64,000 bases of DNA from NCBI GenBank assembly GCA_000155715.1, contig DS990600.1:7975-71974 (forward strand), given 5' to 3'. The notes under the pieces are model-generated. The model saw only the letters and a program-made list of their open reading frames with translations. It was not told the origin of the DNA and did not search any database. Below are positions 45,046 through 52,841 of the stretch, piece by piece. Each line of letters opens with the position of its first letter. Positions within the stretch are counted from its first letter, which is position 1. The translations under genes and the position numbers were made by a program. Origin of the DNA: a gamma proteobacterium HTCC5015. GTDB taxonomy: Bacteria; Pseudomonadota; Gammaproteobacteria; HTCC5015.

Positions 45046-45050
45046 GGAAA

Positions 45051-45977
45051 TTAGAACGGGATATCATCGTCCCACTCAGGTTCTTGTGTGCCCCCTACCG
45101 GGATATTTTCGATCCCATGTTTGGCAAAGAGACCGTTCAGCTCTTTCACGAAAGCTGTAGATTTAGTGAGCACCTGATTGTCACTGACTTCACTACGTAG
45201 GCTTTCGAGCGAATCTTTTGGTATATCCGGTTGCTCTTGAAGAAGAGCTACCTTTTCTAGCGCATCGTCAACTTCAGTTGACTGAGAGATGGCATTTGAA
45301 ATACAGCGAATCATTTTCGCCCGAGTTTTTGGCGATTTTATGATTGTATTAAAAATTTCCTCAGCCACCTGAGCAACAGTTTTATTAACCGCCTGTATTC
45401 CCTGATATTTACCAATAAAACCGTACGGGTCTAGGCCTCTTCGAACCGGAATAATGAGTATGTCACGGCCGACGGCAACGCCAACCTCCTGATCACACCA
45501 ATTGCTTTCTTTAAAGCCTGGCATTAACAGGCAAGCCATGGCATCCATTGTTTGCAATGCCGCTTCTATTTCGGTTTGCCACTCCTTGCTAGGCTCAATG
45601 TCCTCGTGCGCCACAAACCCCGATATGGCGTAATTTCGTAGTGCATGTTGGAGTTGACCAGTCTTTACCTTGAAGGAAGCCAGGTGGCTTAAAAACAACC
45701 TGAAATGCCCAACTTTCCAGAACGTAGCCTCTTTGGGGGCGCTGGATGAGTACGCGTGGTCTAGCTCCAATTCATCCGCGATTCTGAGTACCAAATCTTC
45801 GTTCGCATCAGCCAATAGTTCCTTGACGTAAACCCACTTGCTATTTGCGCTCGGTTGGAAATCCTTGCAGTCAATGCCGTAGGCTCCGAGATAAACATCG
45901 ATATCAGAAAAGCTCATCCTCGACTGAAGCTCGCGCCCAATCCGGTCAATGAGATCAATTCTGTCTAATACCTTCAT
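45051..45977 (-). CDS. TIR-domain protein with SSB-like C-terminal acidic tip
   Basis: 308-residue protein. An N-terminal helical domain (about 1-75) of no family I can name; a TIR domain at about 92-200 with FRLFLSH, the BB-loop-like SGFVAHEDIEPSKEWQTEIE and SNWCDQEVG, where E164 sits at the position of the catalytic Glu of NAD-cleaving TIRs; a helical region; and a tail ending EWDDDIPF. The last six residues are identical to the C-terminal tip of bacterial SSB (DDDIPF), the docking peptide for RecQ, PriA, ExoI and others. Carried on an integron-type cassette (attC site 3 follows the stop). Bacterial TIR proteins are commonly NADase effectors of antiphage defence; that function is inferred. 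Confidence 0.82.
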   Translation of the reverse strand: MKVLDRIDLIDRIGRELQSRMSFSDIDVYLGAYGIDCKDFQPSANSKWVYVKELLADANEDLVLRIADELELDHAYSSSAPKEATFWKVGHFRLFLSHLASFKVKTGQLQHALRNYAISGFVAHEDIEPSKEWQTEIEAALQTMDAMACLLMPGFKESNWCDQEVGVAVGRDILIIPVRRGLDPYGFIGKYQGIQAVNKTVAQVAEEIFNTIIKSPKTRAKMIRCISNAISQSTEVDDALEKVALLQEQPDIPKDSLESLRSEVSDNQVLTKSTAFVKELNGLFAKHGIENIPVGGTQEPEWDDDIPF

Positions 45978-45995
45978 CGCGAAGCTTCCTTTCTC

Positions 45996-46027
45996 ACATA
46001 ACAGCTAAATCAGCGGCCTTGGGCCGC
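45996..46027 (-). other. half attC site
   Basis: On the minus strand the sequence ends TTTAGCTGTTATGTG with R' GTTATGT 18 bp before the TIR gene start, preceded by a GCGGCC-CAA-GGCCGC stem like a terminal loop of an attC. The opposite arm and R'' cannot be found, so the upstream half has been lost or replaced. Confidence 0.45.
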
Positions 46028-46220
46028 ATATGTCGATGCCGCATATTTCTTGAGTGCGGCTCATTTTATTGGGTAAAAACGTCATAAATTCAGTAACTTT
46101 TTTTTCATCGATCTATTTTTCTTGGATATGGGGTGCTATGCCGCATATTTCGGCGTGGCCTCTTTTTCTACTTGTCTGATTTTATTTAATTTTTGAGAGG
46201 TGTTCGCTGATTTCGGACAC
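46028..46220. other. A/T-rich gap between cassette array and toxin-antitoxin unit
   Basis: Contains TGCCGCATATTT twice (about 46037 and 46140) and a hairpin GAGGTGT...GACACCTC at about 46195-46222. No open frame of credible length or family. Confidence 0.4.
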
Positions 46221-46277
46221 CTCCCTGTGTTTTGGTGGGGTTTAAGTTAGCACAGGGTTTGCGGGGGTAGCTATGTT
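46221..46277. repeat. direct repeat flanking HigBA, left copy
   Basis: About 58 bp, roughly 80 percent identical by eye to 46990-47046 (shared blocks TCCCTG, TTAGCACAGG, GGGGGT). It ends at the higA stop codon. Confidence 0.6.
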
Positions 46278-46591
46278 TACGCCGCGTTCAGTGGTTTTAT
46301 TCGGGCGATTTCATCCTTGCTTGCTTGGGCCGCAGTCCACAGGTCTACGGCGCGTTGTGCGTTGAGCCAGAATTCGGCGGAGTTGCCGAACAGTCGGGCT
46401 AGTCGCAGGGCCATTTCTGGGCTGACGGCGCGGCGTTCGCGCAGCAGTTCGTTGATGGACTGGCGCGAGACGCCCAGAGATTCGGCGAGCTTTGAGACCG
46501 TCAGATTGTAGTCTGGCATAAAGTCTTCTTTGAGCATCTCGCCCGGGTGAGTGGGCTGGCGCTTCATGTTGCGGGTGTTGGGAATACTCAT
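46277..46591 (-). CDS. higA: HigA-family antitoxin
   Basis: 104-residue DNA-binding antitoxin. The family opening THPGEMLKEDFMP is followed by an HTH (LTVSKLAESLGVSRQSINEL) and LARLFGNSAEFWLNAQ, all typical of HigA/VapI. It neutralises the upstream toxin and represses the operon. I use the ATG at 46591; the longer frame runs into higB. The toxin gene comes first, 10 bp upstream, which is the HigBA order. The stop coincides with a flanking direct repeat. Confidence 0.9.
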   Translation of the reverse strand: MSIPNTRNMKRQPTHPGEMLKEDFMPDYNLTVSKLAESLGVSRQSINELLRERRAVSPEMALRLARLFGNSAEFWLNAQRAVDLWTAAQASKDEIARIKPLNAA

Positions 46592-46601
46592 GGCAGTGAC
46601 C

Positions 46602-46883
46602 TCAGTGGTAATCGCAGACTTCGACGTTGTATGCATCACCATCGTCGAATAAAAAACAGATTCGCCACTGGCTATTGATGGCGATGGCGTGCTGTCCTGC
46701 CCTGTTGCCTGAAAGTGGGTGAAGGCGATTGCCCGGGGGCACTTTCAGGTCTTCAAGTCGCTTTGCCAAGTTCACATAATCGAGTTTGCGGACGGCTCTT
46801 GGCGCGACGTCTGGAGGAAATTTTTTGGATTTCCCCGTCAAGTACAGTTCTTGGGTGCGCTTATCTGCAAATGTTCTTATCAC
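46602..46883 (-). CDS. higB: HigB-family (RelE superfamily) toxin
   Basis: 93-residue toxin of the HigB type, which cleaves mRNA at the ribosome. Segments MIRTFADKRTQELYLTGK, LKVPPGNRLHPLSGNRAGQH and AINSQWRICFLFDDGDAYNVEV are standard for the family, including the basic and Arg residues near the active site (R in QWRICF). First gene of the toxin-antitoxin operon; higA follows after 10 bp. The unit sits at the edge of the integron-like island, between direct repeats. Confidence 0.92.
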   Translation of the reverse strand: MIRTFADKRTQELYLTGKSKKFPPDVAPRAVRKLDYVNLAKRLEDLKVPPGNRLHPLSGNRAGQHAIAINSQWRICFLFDDGDAYNVEVCDYH

Positions 46884-46989
46884 AAATGTAATCCGTCACG
46901 TGACAGCTGTCAATTTAAGCAAGGTAGATCTTGAATAGGTGAGATCTAAGGGGCAGTTCGGTTTTATCGAGTGGTGTTCTGGTGAACGC

Positions 46990-47046
46990 TTCCCTGCGTC
47001 TGGTGGGTTTACATTAGCACAGGCTTTGTGGGGGTGACTACGGTTT
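46990..47046. repeat. direct repeat flanking HigBA, right copy
   Basis: Partner of 46221-46277. It lies in the 5' region of the YhiN-like gene; the two copies bracket about 0.7 kb containing higBA. Confidence 0.6.
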
Positions 47047-47092
47047 CACCGCTCCTCCCCCATACCCTGTAAAACCCCGTACAATAGCCCGC

Positions 47093-48274
47093 GTGTTAGA
47101 TGCAGATGTCATAGTCATTGGTGCGGGTGCAGCGGGTTTAATGGCGGCGGCCACGGCGGGCGAGCGGGGTCGTCGCGTGCTGCTGTTAGAGCACAACCAG
47201 CGAGCGGGTCAAAAAATTTTGATCTCGGGCGGCGGGCGCTGCAATTTCACCAACCTCTACAATGCCCCCGAACACTTTTTAAGCAACAACCCACATTTTT
47301 GTAAATCCGCTCTGGCGCGCTACACCCAGTGGGACTTTATCGCCAAGGTCGCCGAGCGCGGCATTGCCTACCATGAAAAAACCTTGGGGCAGCAATTCTG
47401 TGATGACAGCGCTCAGCAGATTGTCGATTTACTGGTCGATGACTGCCGAGCCGCTGGTGTCGAACTGCGCTGTGGCATCGCTGTGCAATCTGTGGACAAA
47501 ACAGGTGCGTCTTTTTGCGTTCGTACCGATAGCGGCGACTTTTACAGCCAGTCGGTGATTGTGGCCTGTGGTGGCCGCTCGTTCCCGCGCCTGGGCGCCA
47601 GCGATTTGGGCTATCGCATCGCCGATTCCTTTGGCCTTGCTCTCACCGCCCAGCGCCCCGCCCTCGTGCCATTCACCTTTGATAAAACACAGCGCCAACG
47701 CTATGAAGAGCTAGCGGGGGTTTCTCTGGATGTGCGCGTCGAGTGCAACGGCCAGAGCTTTCGCGAAGCCATGCTGTTCACTCACAAAGGCCTGAGCGGC
47801 CCGGCGATTTTGCAAATCTCCTCCTACTGGCAGCACGGCGACAGCGTGGATATCGACCTGCTGCCCGAGATCGATTTTATGGATTGGCTGGAACAGCAGC
47901 GCCAAGCGCACGGCAAGCGCTCTGTCAGCAAAGCTTTGAGCGAGTGCTTACCGCGGCGGCTGGCTGAACACATTGCGACGCATCAATCCCTACACCACAA
48001 AGTGCTAGCCGAATTGAGCAAGGCAGATATGGCCCATTTACAACAACATATTCAACCTTGGCGCGTCGCACCCGCGGGCGATGAGGGCTATCGCAAGGCC
48101 GAAGTGACCCTCGGTGGCGTTGATACCCGCGAGCTGTCCTCCAAGACTATGGAGGCCAGGGCGGTGAATGGTCTATATTTCGTAGGTGAGATCGTCGATG
48201 TCACTGGGCATCTCGGTGGCCACAATTTTCAATGGGCTTGGGCCTCTGGTTACTGTGCAGGTTGTTATGCGTAA
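47093..48274 (+). CDS. HI0933/YhiN-family flavoprotein
   Basis: 393-residue FAD-binding protein of the HI0933/YhiN family. N-terminal dinucleotide motif VIGAGAAGLMAA (about 6-17), GRRVLLLEHNQRAGQKILISG, GGGRCNF, and the C-terminal TLGGVDTRELSSKTME and YFVGEIVDVTGHLGGHNFQWA, all diagnostic. The physiological reaction is not established. GTG start at 47093 without a strong ribosome site. The stop overlaps the next gene by 8 bp. Confidence 0.9.
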   Translation: MLDADVIVIGAGAAGLMAAATAGERGRRVLLLEHNQRAGQKILISGGGRCNFTNLYNAPEHFLSNNPHFCKSALARYTQWDFIAKVAERGIAYHEKTLGQQFCDDSAQQIVDLLVDDCRAAGVELRCGIAVQSVDKTGASFCVRTDSGDFYSQSVIVACGGRSFPRLGASDLGYRIADSFGLALTAQRPALVPFTFDKTQRQRYEELAGVSLDVRVECNGQSFREAMLFTHKGLSGPAILQISSYWQHGDSVDIDLLPEIDFMDWLEQQRQAHGKRSVSKALSECLPRRLAEHIATHQSLHHKVLAELSKADMAHLQQHIQPWRVAPAGDEGYRKAEVTLGGVDTRELSSKTMEARAVNGLYFVGEIVDVTGHLGGHNFQWAWASGYCAGCYA

Positions 48275-48665
48275 ACGGGAATTACTCTTTGCCTCTGTTA
48301 TCACCTTAAACGCCATACTGATATCGGCCTGCAGCTCATCGTCCCCATCTGGATTTCGTTTGAACCTCAACCAGCCCCACAGCCAAGTGTGGGAAGTGGA
48401 GACGAAAATCGATTGCGACCCGGCGCTCGAGAGCTCTTGTATGCGCATTCAGCGCAAGGCAGATGGGCAATGGCGGCCCTTCACTCGCACCATTGAAGAT
48501 TTTGAATACCAAGGCGGTATGCACTATCGCATTCGCGTCGGCATCACCCCCGCCGATGCTCACTCGGGCACCGCCAGCGAGCGCTATACCCTGCTGGATA
48601 TTCTCAGCAGAAAGCCTATTGAATTAGACGTTGAACCCAAAACCGAACCGGATACACAACCATGA
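48267..48665 (+). CDS. DUF4377-like lipoprotein
   Basis: 132-residue lipoprotein. Signal with lipobox I-S-A-C near residue 22. The mature part resembles DUF4377: a Cys pair in DCDPALESSCMRI, WRPFTRTIEDFEYQGGMHYR and a late YTLLDILSRK. Function unknown; DUF4377 domains occur next to META/HslJ domains in envelope stress proteins. Translationally coupled at both ends: it overlaps YhiN by 8 bp and rubB by 4 bp. Confidence 0.75.
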   Translation: MRKRELLFASVITLNAILISACSSSSPSGFRLNLNQPHSQVWEVETKIDCDPALESSCMRIQRKADGQWRPFTRTIEDFEYQGGMHYRIRVGITPADAHSGTASERYTLLDILSRKPIELDVEPKTEPDTQP

Positions 48666-49798
48666 TCATTATTATCGGCACTGGCCTAGCGGGCTACAGC
48701 ACCGCCAAAGAATTTCGCAAGCACGACAAGGAATCGCCATTGATGTTAATCACATCCGACGATGGCGCAAACTATTCAAAACCCATGCTCTCTAATGCCT
48801 TAACTAAGGACAAAAGCCCCGAGAGCTTGGCCATGCAAAGTGCCGAAAAAATGGCCGAAACACTCAATGCCACCATCAAGACGGAGACCCAAGTCACCGC
48901 CATCAATCCCGCGCAGCACAGTGTCACCGCAGGCGGCGAAACCTATGAATACAGCAAGCTGGTGTTAGCCACCGGTGCCAATCCCATCACGCCGCCACTG
49001 GAAGGCGACGCCACCGACGATATCTACACGGTTAACTCCTTGCACCACTACCGCAGCTTTCACCCCGTCGTAGGCGATACCGAGACCATTGCGATTATTG
49101 GCCCCGGTCTGATTGGTTGCGAGTTCGCCAACGACCTCGCCAACATTGGCAAAACCGTTCATGTTGTCGGTCCCGACAAAACACCACTGAGCCTGTTGCT
49201 GCCCGAAACCGCGGGTCAGGCCCTACAAGCCGATTTGGAAAAACAAGGTATTACCTTCCACTTAGGTGTATTGCCCAAGGCCGTCAACAAAAAAGGCAAT
49301 GGCTACGAGCTGACATTAGACAACGGTGACACCATCGAGGCCGATACCGTCCTCAGCGCAGTGGGCTTGCGCCCCAATACCGAGTTGGCCGAAATGGCCG
49401 ATTTGCACGTCGAGCGCGGCGTGATCGCCAACCGCCTATTGCAAACCAGCGACCCCGATATTTACACCTTGGGGGACAGTGCTCAGGTTGAGGGCCGCGT
49501 TCTGCCCTACATCATGCCGATCATGCACGCCGCTCGGGCACTTGGGCAGACACTGGCGGGTACCGACACCGAAGTGAAATACCCCGCCATGCCCGTGGTC
49601 ATCAAAACCCCCGCTCACCCCATCGTGATTTCCGCCCCCGCTCCCGGCGCCGAAGGCGAGTGGGATATCGAACAGCGCGAAGACGGCGTGAAAGCCCTGT
49701 TTAAAAACGGCGACGACCTGCTCGGCTTTGCCCTCACGGGCTCCGCCGTATCGGAGAAGCAAGCTCTGAGCAAAGAACTGCCGCCTGTGATGGGATAG
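48662..49798 (+). CDS. rubredoxin-NAD(+) reductase (RubB/AlkT type)
   Basis: 378-residue FAD/NAD-dependent reductase very similar in pattern to Pseudomonas RubB: IIIIGTGLAGYSTAKEFRKH, DDGANYSKPMLSNALTK, the second dinucleotide fold IIGPGLIGCEFANDL, SAVGLRPNTELA and the FAD-end motif YTLGDSAQVEG. It reduces rubredoxin, feeding alkane hydroxylase or oxygen-stress detoxification. No rubredoxin gene is present in this window, so the partner must be encoded elsewhere. Start ATG overlaps the lipoprotein stop (ATGA). Confidence 0.88.
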   Translation: MIIIIGTGLAGYSTAKEFRKHDKESPLMLITSDDGANYSKPMLSNALTKDKSPESLAMQSAEKMAETLNATIKTETQVTAINPAQHSVTAGGETYEYSKLVLATGANPITPPLEGDATDDIYTVNSLHHYRSFHPVVGDTETIAIIGPGLIGCEFANDLANIGKTVHVVGPDKTPLSLLLPETAGQALQADLEKQGITFHLGVLPKAVNKKGNGYELTLDNGDTIEADTVLSAVGLRPNTELAEMADLHVERGVIANRLLQTSDPDIYTLGDSAQVEGRVLPYIMPIMHAARALGQTLAGTDTEVKYPAMPVVIKTPAHPIVISAPAPGAEGEWDIEQREDGVKALFKNGDDLLGFALTGSAVSEKQALSKELPPVMG

Positions 49799-49828
49799 CG
49801 CACCGACGACGATAGTAAGCCACTGTGA

Positions 49829-50862
49829 CTGCCCCATAGCGGGCAGTCACGACATGTAATAAACCTTCGGCGAAGCCACACACATTCGCCTGCAGGGCAG
49901 GCTCCTACAGAGAGTGTCGATACCACGTCTTTGTTTTGGAGATTCTGAAGCTTCCGCTCCTGCTCGCGCTCCTTACCTACATCCCTGTAGGCAAATCAAG
50001 TTCAGAATGACTTAATGGGTTTGGAGTAACGGGAAGTTATACCCCATTGCCACACCGAGGCGCACAGGCAAAAACGGATAAAGCCGAGGACGGACTATCT
50101 TAAGAAAGGAGCGAGGCACGAGCGAGTTCCGCAGGCGCCGTTTTGGCCGAGCATCGCAGGGCACCCGAAGGGGGTGGCAGTTGGGGGCGATAGCTGCTCC
50201 TGCACTATCGACATTCGCGCCTTCCATGGCGCTCGCGGCGATGACCGCCAAGGAAGGCGGAAATGCAGACTGCGCAGGAGCAGCTGTCTGCGCTTGGCTA
50301 CTTTCTTTTCGCCGTAGAAAAGAAAGTGGCTGCACCGTCGGGGGCAGTCGCGACATTAAAACAACTTCGGCGAAGCCGGACACTGTTCGCCTGCAGGGCA
50401 GGCTCCTACGCTCTGTAGATTCTGAAGCTTCCGCTCCTGCTCGCGCCCCTTACCTACATCCCTGTAGGCAAATCAAGTTCAGAATGACGTAGGAAGTTTG
50501 GAGTGACAGGAGGTTATACCCCATTGCCATACCGAGACGCACAGGCAAAAACGGATAAAGCCGAGGACTGTTTGAACAAACCCGCAGGGTTTGTGAGTTC
50601 CGCAGGCGCCGTTTTTGCCGAGCATCGCAGGGAACCCGAAGGGTGTGGCATCGGGCGGCGCTTTCTTTGGCTACTTTCTTTTCGCTGTAGAAAAGAAAGT
50701 GGCTGCCCCGTCGGGGGCAGTCGCGACATTAAAACAACTTCGGCGAAGCCGGACACTGTTCGCCTGCAGGGCAGGCTCCTACGCTCTGTAGATTCTGAAG
50801 CTTCCGCTCCTGCTCACGCCCCTTACCTACATCCCTGTAGGCAAATCAAGTTCAGAATGAAG
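49829..50862. repeat. block of long direct intergenic repeats (477 and 373 bp units)
   Basis: Units starting GATTCTGAAGCTTCCGCTCC begin at 49941, 50418 and 50791 (third partial). Each carries the CCTACATCCCTGTAGG palindrome, TTATACCCCATTGCCA, GTTCCGCAGGCGCCG, an ACTTTCTTTTC/GAAAAGAAAGT hairpin, and CTTCGGCGAAGCC. The first unit has about 100 extra bases bounded by AGCTGCTCCTGC (50192-50203) and GCAGGAGCAGCT (50274-50285). Open frames here repeat between units and are not genes. This fills the 1.2 kb gap before the next gene. Confidence 0.88.
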
Positions 50863-50970
50863 AGGCTTTGCTCTTGGCCATAAATCATAATAAGCGTCAC
50901 CTATATTGCTAGCGCTTGAGCAAAAGCTGCACCACACTGTGACTAGGTCTCACAAAATATGAGGTGTGCC

Positions 50971-51810
50971 ATGACAGCCAAACCCACCCCTAAACCGCGC
51001 CGCATGGCGTTTGAATTCGATCCCAAAATGGACAAGTACTGGTATCACGGCAACAGCTTGATGACGACCATGCTGAGTGTGATGTCGGGTATGTTCCCCG
51101 AGGGGGAGCGCTTTTTCATACACGCGGTTCGCCACTACCAAGACCAAGTCAAAGATCCCGAACTGCAAAAAGAGATTCGCGCTTTTATCGGGCAGGAGGC
51201 CCACCACGGCAACGCTCATGAAGTGGTCAATCAGCTGATTACAGAGCGCGGTGTGCCCGTCGATCAAGTCGAGGCAGAAGTGATCGACAAGCTCAAAATG
51301 GCCAAGGGCCGTTTGCCCGCTCGCGGCCAGTTGGCTATTACCATTGCGCTAGAGCACTTTACCGCCATGCTCGCCAATTGGCTGCTCAACCACCCCGAGA
51401 TCATGGACGATCTGCCCGCCGATATGAAAGAGCTCTTTATTTGGCACGCCATTGAAGAAATCGAACACAAGGCCGTTGCCTTCGATGTTTACCAACAGTG
51501 CGAGGGCAATTATTTTGTTCGCGTATTTTTCATGATGACCGCCACTTTCAAGTTCCTACGCGATATCGTGTGGTTTCAAAGCAAGTTTCTGTGGCGAGAT
51601 CGCCACTTCCCCAAATTGTGGGAGTGGCGACAAACAGGGCGCTTTTTGTTTGGCAAAGGCGGCGCACTGAGCAGCACGCTAGGCCACTATCTGTCCTACT
51701 ACAAACCGGGCTTCCACCCTTGGCAGCACGACAACACCCATTTGATTAAAGATTGGGAACAGCGCTTTCCGCGCATCGCTGAACGCCTCGACCAGCACTT
51801 GGCCGCCTAG
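50971..51810 (+). CDS. predicted metal-dependent hydrolase (PF10118 type), paralogue 2
   Basis: 279-residue paralogue of the protein at 23394-24245. Shared blocks: KYWYHGNSLMTT, FIGQEAHHGNAHE (Glu and His ligands), LEHFTAML, WHAIEEIEHKAVAFDVYQQC and FHPWQHDNTHLI. This copy stands without the SDR/hydrolase neighbours and is instead tail to tail with an EamA transporter (4-bp overlap). The ATG at 50971 follows GAGGTG; an ATG at 50959 lies over that site. The metal and reaction are unknown. Confidence 0.85.
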   Translation: MTAKPTPKPRRMAFEFDPKMDKYWYHGNSLMTTMLSVMSGMFPEGERFFIHAVRHYQDQVKDPELQKEIRAFIGQEAHHGNAHEVVNQLITERGVPVDQVEAEVIDKLKMAKGRLPARGQLAITIALEHFTAMLANWLLNHPEIMDDLPADMKELFIWHAIEEIEHKAVAFDVYQQCEGNYFVRVFFMMTATFKFLRDIVWFQSKFLWRDRHFPKLWEWRQTGRFLFGKGGALSSTLGHYLSYYKPGFHPWQHDNTHLIKDWEQRFPRIAERLDQHLAA

Positions 51811-52682
51811 CGCGCTCGACGCCACTCGGCAACAAGCCCTGTGGCTAACAAAGCTCCGAGAGTGGTGATAACAATCGCTGCTAAGGCTTGGTAGCTCAGA
51901 ACCTCGCCCAATATCGGCACCGCTGCCAAGCCGCTCACTGTGGGCACCAATGCCATCATGGCGCCCATACGAGCGGGCCCAATGCGCTCGACGGCTTTCA
52001 TATAAAAAATCATCGCCACTACGACAGCAATAACGCCTTGGTAAAACCCTTGAAGCAACAACTCTTGCCAAGGGGCATCCAGCAATTTTGATTCAAAGCC
52101 CAAAAAATAGAAGGGCAGGAACAGTGCGGCGCAACCGTAGGCCACCGTCGTCGTCGCCTGCCACGCACTGATACGCCAACGCTTTGCCAGTACCGTATAC
52201 AGGGCCCAACAGCTCACCGACAGTATCAAATACACATCACCCAGCAGGTCGCTCTGCGCGGATAAATTTGTCAACATCAAAGCGCCGCCCACGGCAATCA
52301 ATGCCAAGCCCATCCAGCGCAGTGGGCTGGGGCGATCACCCAGCACGCCAAAAGCCAACAAGGCGCTGGCAAAGGGAATTAAACCCGGTAGTAACACCGA
52401 GGCGTGCACCGCGGTGGTGTGCTGGAAAGCGGCGTAGACGAAAGCGCAGTAGCCGATGCCACCGGTCATCGCCAAGGCGAGACCGCGCGAGTTAAACCAA
52501 GGGCGATGAAAAATGACCACGGGCGACAGGCAAACGGCGCCGACCATAAACCGCAAGGCCATCGTATCGGCGGGCTCTAGCGTGCCCTGACCGCCGATGC
52601 GTGAAACCAACACAAAGCCCGACCAACAAGCCACAGCGACGAGGCCCGCCAAATATCCAGCCAGTGCGTCAGACCGTTTCAT
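51807..52682 (-). CDS. EamA/DMT-family transporter
   Basis: 291-residue protein with ten predicted spans in two EamA repeats (about 8-140 and 150-285). The drug/metabolite transporter pattern AxxxWG-like start (AVACWSGFVLVSRIGGQG), FMVGAVCLSPV and the second-repeat LIGPARMGAMMALVPTVSGL region are evident. Such proteins export amino acids or other small metabolites; the substrate is not predictable. It converges on the metal hydrolase gene. Confidence 0.88.
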   Translation of the reverse strand: MKRSDALAGYLAGLVAVACWSGFVLVSRIGGQGTLEPADTMALRFMVGAVCLSPVVIFHRPWFNSRGLALAMTGGIGYCAFVYAAFQHTTAVHASVLLPGLIPFASALLAFGVLGDRPSPLRWMGLALIAVGGALMLTNLSAQSDLLGDVYLILSVSCWALYTVLAKRWRISAWQATTTVAYGCAALFLPFYFLGFESKLLDAPWQELLLQGFYQGVIAVVVAMIFYMKAVERIGPARMGAMMALVPTVSGLAAVPILGEVLSYQALAAIVITTLGALLATGLVAEWRRAR

Positions 52683-52841
52683 AAATGCCTTTGAATGAAT
52701 TTAAATGCTTAGAGACTTTGTCATCTTAATCGCTGCGGTGCGGATTCAATAGAAGTTTCTGGCCTCTCTAACACTGCGTTTAAGCGCATTAAAGTGCGAT
52801 CACAACATGACGATCGACCGCGCTCGTGGTACAAAACCACT

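Noticed and set aside
42584-47046. An intI integrase gene associated with the cassettes
   Set aside because: No tyrosine-recombinase-like frame is present in any of the six frames here; it must be outside or lost.
50012-50883. Open frames of 80-126 codons on both strands
   Set aside because: They lie wholly in the long intergenic repeats and recur between units; not genes.
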